From: Helicobacter sp. | Lineage (GTDB): Bacteria; Campylobacterota; Campylobacteria; Campylobacterales; Helicobacteraceae | Direction: 5' to 3' | NCBI GenBank assembly: GCA_014799985.1 | Contig: JAAVGZ010000092.1 | Location: 1-17,117, forward strand | DNA length: 17,117 nt | Shown: positions 14,530 to 17,117 of the stretch, in pieces | Position numbering within the stretch: position 1 is the first letter of the stretch | Layout: each line of letters opens with the position of its first letter | Position numbers and translations under genes: made by a program | Notes under the pieces: model-generated | Seen by the model: only the letters and a program-made list of their open reading frames with translations | Told to the model about the DNA's origin: nothing | Databases searched by the model: none

Positions 14530-15470
14530 AATCGCCGCTCGTCTCTATCATCATCGCCGCATACAACGCGCAGAAATACATCGAAAAATGCCTGCACAGC
14601 TGCCTTGAGCAGACTCATCGCAACATCGAAATCATACTCGTTGATGACGGCAGCAAAGACGATACGGTAGCGCTCGCACAGAATCTCGCGACAGACTCAC
14701 GCATGCGCATCGTGCGCAACGAGAGCAATCTCGGCACTTTCGAGGCGCGGCTCGTGGGCTTGCACAACGCGCAAGGGGACTTTGTCGCGTTTGTCGATTC
14801 CGATGACCACATCGCGCCCGAGTTCTGCGAGGCGATGCTCGCCGAGTTCGCCCAAAAGGGCGATGGCATCGACATGGTCGCGTGCCAATATTTTGTCGAG
14901 CCTGTGGGCGTTTTGCGCCACACTTGCACAAACCTCTACGAAACCCTGCTAGGCTCGCAAATTTGGAAGCTCTACCGCACGGCGGCGTTGCGCGGCGCAA
15001 GCGCGCTGTGCGCGCGGATTCTCGCCTCGTATGACACGCGCGAGCTCGTTGGGCTCGAGGACGTGCTGTTCTCGCTCTTCTTGCTGCCCTCCGTGCGCGA
15101 CTTTGGCTATGTCGCCGCGCCGCTGTATTTCTATGCCGACAACCCAGAATCGATGACGCGCCTGCCCTCGATTCGCTACTGCGCGAGCGCCGCGCGTTCG
15201 CTCGCGTTGGTCGAAACCGTGCTGTGCTCGCCCGCCTACAAGATTCCGCCGGCAGCCGATGACTATCTGCGCGCATTTCTCATGCACACAAAATATAATT
15301 TTTATATCTATCAGCGGCACAATGCCGAACTCGTTTGCCTCGATGGCTCAATCCAGACGCGCTTCGTGTATCTCAAGGCGCTCATGCATGCGGCATGCTT
15401 CGAGAAGCGCCTGCGCTGCATGCTGCGAGCGCTCGGCTATTGCGCAACTTTTGGGGCAATCAAGCGATGA
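14520..15470 (+). CDS. Family 2 glycosyltransferase, copy 1
   Basis: 316 residues with a GT-A fold of family 2. The nucleotide-sugar region runs VSIIIAAYNAQKYIEKCLHS (8-27) to VDDGS (41-45); the metal-binding DSD is at Asp93-Asp95 and a probable catalytic GLED at 178-181. No signal or membrane span is evident, so it should act in the cytosol on a lipid-linked or outer-core sugar acceptor. The exact sugar cannot be read. It starts inside the end of carA and stops as ATGA with the next gene. It resembles copy 2 along its length, including the ends YCATFGAIKR and YCLSFGAVKR, so the pair looks like an old tandem duplication. Confidence 0.9.
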   Translation: MSLESPLVSIIIAAYNAQKYIEKCLHSCLEQTHRNIEIILVDDGSKDDTVALAQNLATDSRMRIVRNESNLGTFEARLVGLHNAQGDFVAFVDSDDHIAPEFCEAMLAEFAQKGDGIDMVACQYFVEPVGVLRHTCTNLYETLLGSQIWKLYRTAALRGASALCARILASYDTRELVGLEDVLFSLFLLPSVRDFGYVAAPLYFYADNPESMTRLPSIRYCASAARSLALVETVLCSPAYKIPPAADDYLRAFLMHTKYNFYIYQRHNAELVCLDGSIQTRFVYLKALMHAACFEKRLRCMLRALGYCATFGAIKR

Positions 15471-16453
15471 GCGAAAATTACGCGCTAGAGCCCTTCGTGT
15501 CGCTCATCATTCCTGCGTACAATGCGGAGCATTTCTTGCAAACATCTGTGCAATCCTGCTTGGAGCAAACGCACAAGAATCTCGAGATTCTCATCATCGA
15601 TGACGGCAGCACCGATTCCACGCTAAAACTCGCGCAAGAACTCGCGCAAAACAACACGCGAATCAAGGTTTTTGCACAGAGCCAAAACAGCGGGACTTTT
15701 GCCGCGCGCGCGCGAGGAATCGAGGAATCAAAGGGCGACTTTGTCGCGTTTGTCGATGCTGACGATTGGATAGAGCCCGAGTTTTGCGCGCAAATGGTCG
15801 CGGCGATTATGCGCAAGGGCGACTTCGCGAACGCAACGGCGGACTTCGCGGTTTGCCATTATTTTCTCGGCGATTTGCCAAAGATTCGCGTTTTTGACAA
15901 CAAGGTCGCGGGGACGCGCATCGTGAATTGGGCATGCCTCTATCGCCGCGCGCTGCTGTTGCAGGCGCTTAGCCTCTGTGTGCGCATTTTTGGCGAGATT
16001 CCGCACGGGCTTTTTAGCGGCGAGGACACGCTCATGGGGCTGCTGCTCATCTCGTTTGTGCGCGATTGCAGCGTTGTGAACGCGCCGCTGTATCACTACA
16101 CGCAGCATGATGAATCCACCACGCATTCGGCGGCTTTGCGCTCCAAAAGATTGCAGAATGCCGCGCTGTGTTTTGATTTGGGCAAAACGCTCCAAGCCCA
16201 CCCGGCGTGGAATCCGTCTTTTCCCATTCGCGAGTTTGCGCGCATCACGAACAACATGGCAATTTATGAATTTTATATTTTGCAGCGGCACACCGATTGC
16301 GTTATCATGCTCCAAAGCGAGCAGCAATCTCGGCTTTCTCGGCTCTCGCCCTACCTCGCCGCGCTGCTGTGCGCGCGCCGCTACCATTGGCGCTGGCGCA
16401 ACGATTTGCGCATTGTTCTCTATTGCCTAAGTTTTGGTGCTGTGAAGAGGTAG
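15467..16453 (+). CDS. Family 2 glycosyltransferase, copy 2
   Basis: 328 residues, paralogous to the preceding gene. It shares LIIPAYNAEHFLQTSVQSCL (13-32), IDDGSTDST (44-52), metal-binding DAD (97-99) and a catalytic-type GED at 185-187. The start is the ATG at 15467 overlapping the upstream stop (ATGA). The frame is open further upstream but lies wholly within the other gene. The two enzymes probably add successive or alternative sugars to lipooligosaccharide, O-chain or capsule; substrate and acceptor are inference. It is the last gene of the operon, and only small elements and repeats follow. Confidence 0.9.
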   Translation: MSENYALEPFVSLIIPAYNAEHFLQTSVQSCLEQTHKNLEILIIDDGSTDSTLKLAQELAQNNTRIKVFAQSQNSGTFAARARGIEESKGDFVAFVDADDWIEPEFCAQMVAAIMRKGDFANATADFAVCHYFLGDLPKIRVFDNKVAGTRIVNWACLYRRALLLQALSLCVRIFGEIPHGLFSGEDTLMGLLLISFVRDCSVVNAPLYHYTQHDESTTHSAALRSKRLQNAALCFDLGKTLQAHPAWNPSFPIREFARITNNMAIYEFYILQRHTDCVIMLQSEQQSRLSRLSPYLAALLCARRYHWRWRNDLRIVLYCLSFGAVKR

Positions 16454-16506
16454 GCGGGCGATATTTTGTCGAGGCACAACAACGGGCAACCCAACAAGCA
16501 AGGAAT

Positions 16507-16524
16507 CCGCCCCAAAGGGGGCGG
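16507..16524 (-). terminator. Hairpin terminator candidate behind the AapA-like gene (and the + strand operon)
   Basis: CCGCCCC (16507-16513) pairs perfectly with GGGGCGG (16518-16524) around AAAG. On the minus strand it starts 6 bases after the small peptide's stop and is followed by ATTCCTTGCTTGTTG, modestly T-rich. On the plus strand it lies 53 bases after the last glycosyltransferase and could serve both directions. Confidence 0.55.
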
Positions 16525-16530
16525 CACCTC

Positions 16531-16620
16531 TTATCGCTTGAAATATACGACAATTTCTAGCCAAAAAAGCTGAAATTTGACGTATAATACGCGCAGAGGT
16601 TTCTTATGAGCCTTTTTCAT
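16531..16620 (-). CDS. AapA-like type I toxin peptide (29 residues)
   Basis: The minus strand encodes a 29-residue peptide. It starts MKKAHKKPLRV, strongly basic, and continues LYVKFQLFWLEIVVYFKR. From memory, H. pylori AapA1 ends LYLKISFLGCKVVVLLKR, so spacing, LYxK, VV and the KR end coincide (7 of 18 identical, most others conservative). AapA peptides insert in the inner membrane and are toxic. The ribosome-binding site AAAGGA (16632-16627) is 6 bases before the ATG. A 9-bp stem covers the start codon, the leader has alternative hairpins, and an antisense TATAAT promoter lies within the coding region, all as in AapA/IsoA loci. No search could be run, and function is inferred. Confidence 0.72.
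   Translation of the reverse strand: MKKAHKKPLRVLYVKFQLFWLEIVVYFKR
16583..16588 (+). promoter_or_regulatory. Promoter -10 of the IsoA-like antisense RNA
   Basis: A perfect TATAAT on the plus strand, inside the codons for Val-Leu-Tyr-Val of the minus-strand peptide. Transcription would start near 16595 and run across the peptide's start codon. H. pylori isoA promoters are likewise embedded in the aapA coding region. Confidence 0.65.
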
Positions 16621-16671
16621 AAGAAGTCCTTTGATTGGAGATTTGCCCGCATGCCCGTAAAGGCAGCGGGC
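16595..16671 (+). ncRNA. IsoA-like antisense RNA (antitoxin), predicted
   Basis: A predicted transcript of about 77 bases, close to the roughly 80 bases of H. pylori IsoA RNAs. It is the exact complement of the toxin message over its first eight codons or so, its start codon, its ribosome-binding site and the leader hairpin. It carries two own hairpins: 16601-16625 (9-bp stem) and 16645-16671 (GCCCGC-a-TGCC / GGCA-GCGGGC), the second serving as a likely 3' end. Pairing would block toxin translation and promote RNase III cleavage, as known for AapA/IsoA. The 5' end comes from the promoter; the 3' end is inferred. Confidence 0.6.
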
Positions 16672-16725
16672 ATTGTGATTCTGTCCATTGCCCGCTTTCT
16701 ATTCGTTGAAATTTTCAAACTTGAA

Positions 16726-16731
16726 ATGATA
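16726..16731 (-). promoter_or_regulatory. Probable -10 promoter of the AapA-like toxin message
   Basis: The minus strand reads TATCAT. It would give a start near 16719 and a leader of about 100 bases before the toxin ATG. The next bases upstream belong to the palindromic repeat that begins at 16740, so the -35 region is repeat-derived. Confidence 0.45.
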
Positions 16732-16739
16732 TGTTCTTG

Positions 16740-16833
16740 TGTCATTGCGAGGCGTTAGCCTCGTGGCAATCTACCGCTTTGGGCTGCTCAACACGTTTGA
16801 TTGCCACGCTCGCTACACTCGCTCGTAATGACA
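16740..16833 (+). repeat. REP/MITE-like palindromic element, copy 2
   Basis: Same architecture and orientation as 156-252. Outer arms are TGTCATTGCGAG (16740-16751) and 16822-16833 with one G/T mismatch; inner arms are CGTGGCAATC (16762-16771) and 16799-16808. The sub-hairpin is GAGGC-GTTA-GCCTC (16749-16762), keeping the GTTA loop while the stem differs from copy 1. Confidence 0.85.
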
Positions 16834-16836
16834 AAA

Positions 16837-16861
16837 GGAGTGCGACTAAAGTCGCACCTCC
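16837..16861. repeat. Small palindrome
   Basis: GGAG-TGCGAC (16837-16846) pairs with GTCGCA-c-CTCC (16851-16861) around TAAA with one bulged C. It sits directly beside the palindromic element and may be a separate short repeat or part of a composite. A T-run follows at 16873-16879, so a terminator role is possible. Confidence 0.5.
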
Positions 16862-16878
16862 GAATATTCATTATTTTT

Positions 16879-16909
16879 TGTCATTGCGAGTGTGAGCGAA
16901 GCAATCAAC
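16879..16909 (+). repeat. Half copy of the TGTCATTGCGAG element
   Basis: TGTCATTGCGAG then TGTGAGCGAA and GCAATCAAC: one arm of the palindromic element without its partner. It directly borders the right-end repeat block. Confidence 0.7.
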
Positions 16910-16911
16910 AG

Positions 16912-17057
16912 ACATAGAATCCCCCCAACAAAGAAGCAAAGAATCACACGAAAAAGCGCGCGCAAAGCTATGGCGAAGCCACAGCACAGCCGCGCTTTGA
17001 AGATTGCAATCCCTTAATCTGCTGTTGCTCTTGATTCTGACGTCCCAACCACAGCGC
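16912..17057 (-). repeat. Dispersed repeat block, right copy (inverted relative to 22-144)
   Basis: The reverse complement of this block aligns with 22-144, with exact anchors at both ends and 47 of 51 matches in 16951-17001. A minus-strand open frame of 75 codons (16871-17098) spans it but does not look like a conserved gene. From 17058 to 17117 I see no further feature. Confidence 0.8.
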
Positions 17058-17117
17058 ACAGCGGCAATGTTCGAGCCGTAGGCATAACGTTGACGCATGC
17101 GCTGTGGACTATGACAT

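Noticed and set aside
16645..16671. Hairpin with a GTAA-type loop considered as the apex of an SRP (4.5S) RNA.
   Set aside because: The conserved AGCAG-type internal loop and flanking helix do not fit, and the toxin-leader/antisense explanation accounts for it.
16606..16758. A 50-codon plus-strand frame (MSLFHKKSFDWRFARM...) with AGAGG upstream, right after the TATAAT at 16583-16588; looks like a small membrane peptide.
   Set aside because: It is antisense to the AapA-like peptide and its leader, its last codons come from the palindromic repeat, and the short transcript expected from that promoter would end inside it. The RNA is better explained as an IsoA-like antitoxin. Proteomics could reverse this.
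16871..17098. A 75-codon minus-strand frame through the right-end repeats (contains LQSAAVLWLRHSFARAF).
   Set aside because: It is made almost wholly of repeat sequence, and the differences between the two repeat copies change amino acids rather than silent positions. There is no clear ribosome-binding site. Likely an accidental frame, though gene callers may list it.

Overview
The window looks like a chromosomal piece of a Helicobacter-type epsilonproteobacterium (Campylobacterales). Three lines of evidence agree. The protein sequences resemble H. pylori and Campylobacter jejuni proteins as I remember them. The run metK-ndk-DUF177-rpmF-plsX-fabH matches the H. pylori order, and rpsB-tsf-ABC ATPase-fliR matches the C. 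jejuni order. The DUF507-carA pair and the two permeases-ATPase-binding protein order are also Helicobacter-like. By eye about half of the bases are G+C, high for the genus, so I do not name a species. These identifications come from reading and memory, not from a search.

Layout. 1-411: dispersed repeats, then an extended -10 promoter and a structured leader. 412-3690 (+): rpsB, tsf, an ABC-type ATPase and fliR, tightly packed. 3725-4321 (-): the 2-Cys peroxiredoxin tsaA/ahpC, with a palindrome at its promoter. 4460-5614 (+): metK. 5716-9447 (+): ndk, DUF177, rpmF, plsX, fabH and a ferritin-like DUF455 gene, which join nucleotide balance, ribosome assembly and the start of phospholipid and fatty-acid synthesis. 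9442-12691 (-): an amino-acid ABC importer whose binding lipoprotein resembles CjaA (cysteine binding) but carries an unusual acidic linker of about 100 residues. 12845-16453 (+): DUF507, carA and two related family-2 glycosyltransferases, all with overlapping ends. 16454-17117: no large gene.

The most interesting item lies in that last stretch. On the minus strand, 16531-16620 encodes a 29-residue cationic, hydrophobic peptide that resembles the AapA type I toxins of H. pylori. It has a Shine-Dalgarno site, a stem over its start codon, a leader with two mutually exclusive hairpins, a terminator-like hairpin behind it, and a perfect TATAAT promoter on the opposite strand inside its coding region. 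That promoter would drive an IsoA-like antisense RNA across the start codon. I read this as a divergent AapA/IsoA toxin-antitoxin locus, too short for ordinary gene callers.

Both ends of the window carry the same roughly 125-145 bp repeat block in inverted orientation. On the inner side of each lies a TGTCATTGCGAG-type palindromic element. The window may therefore be a contig bounded by repeats, or a segment flanked by inverted repeats.
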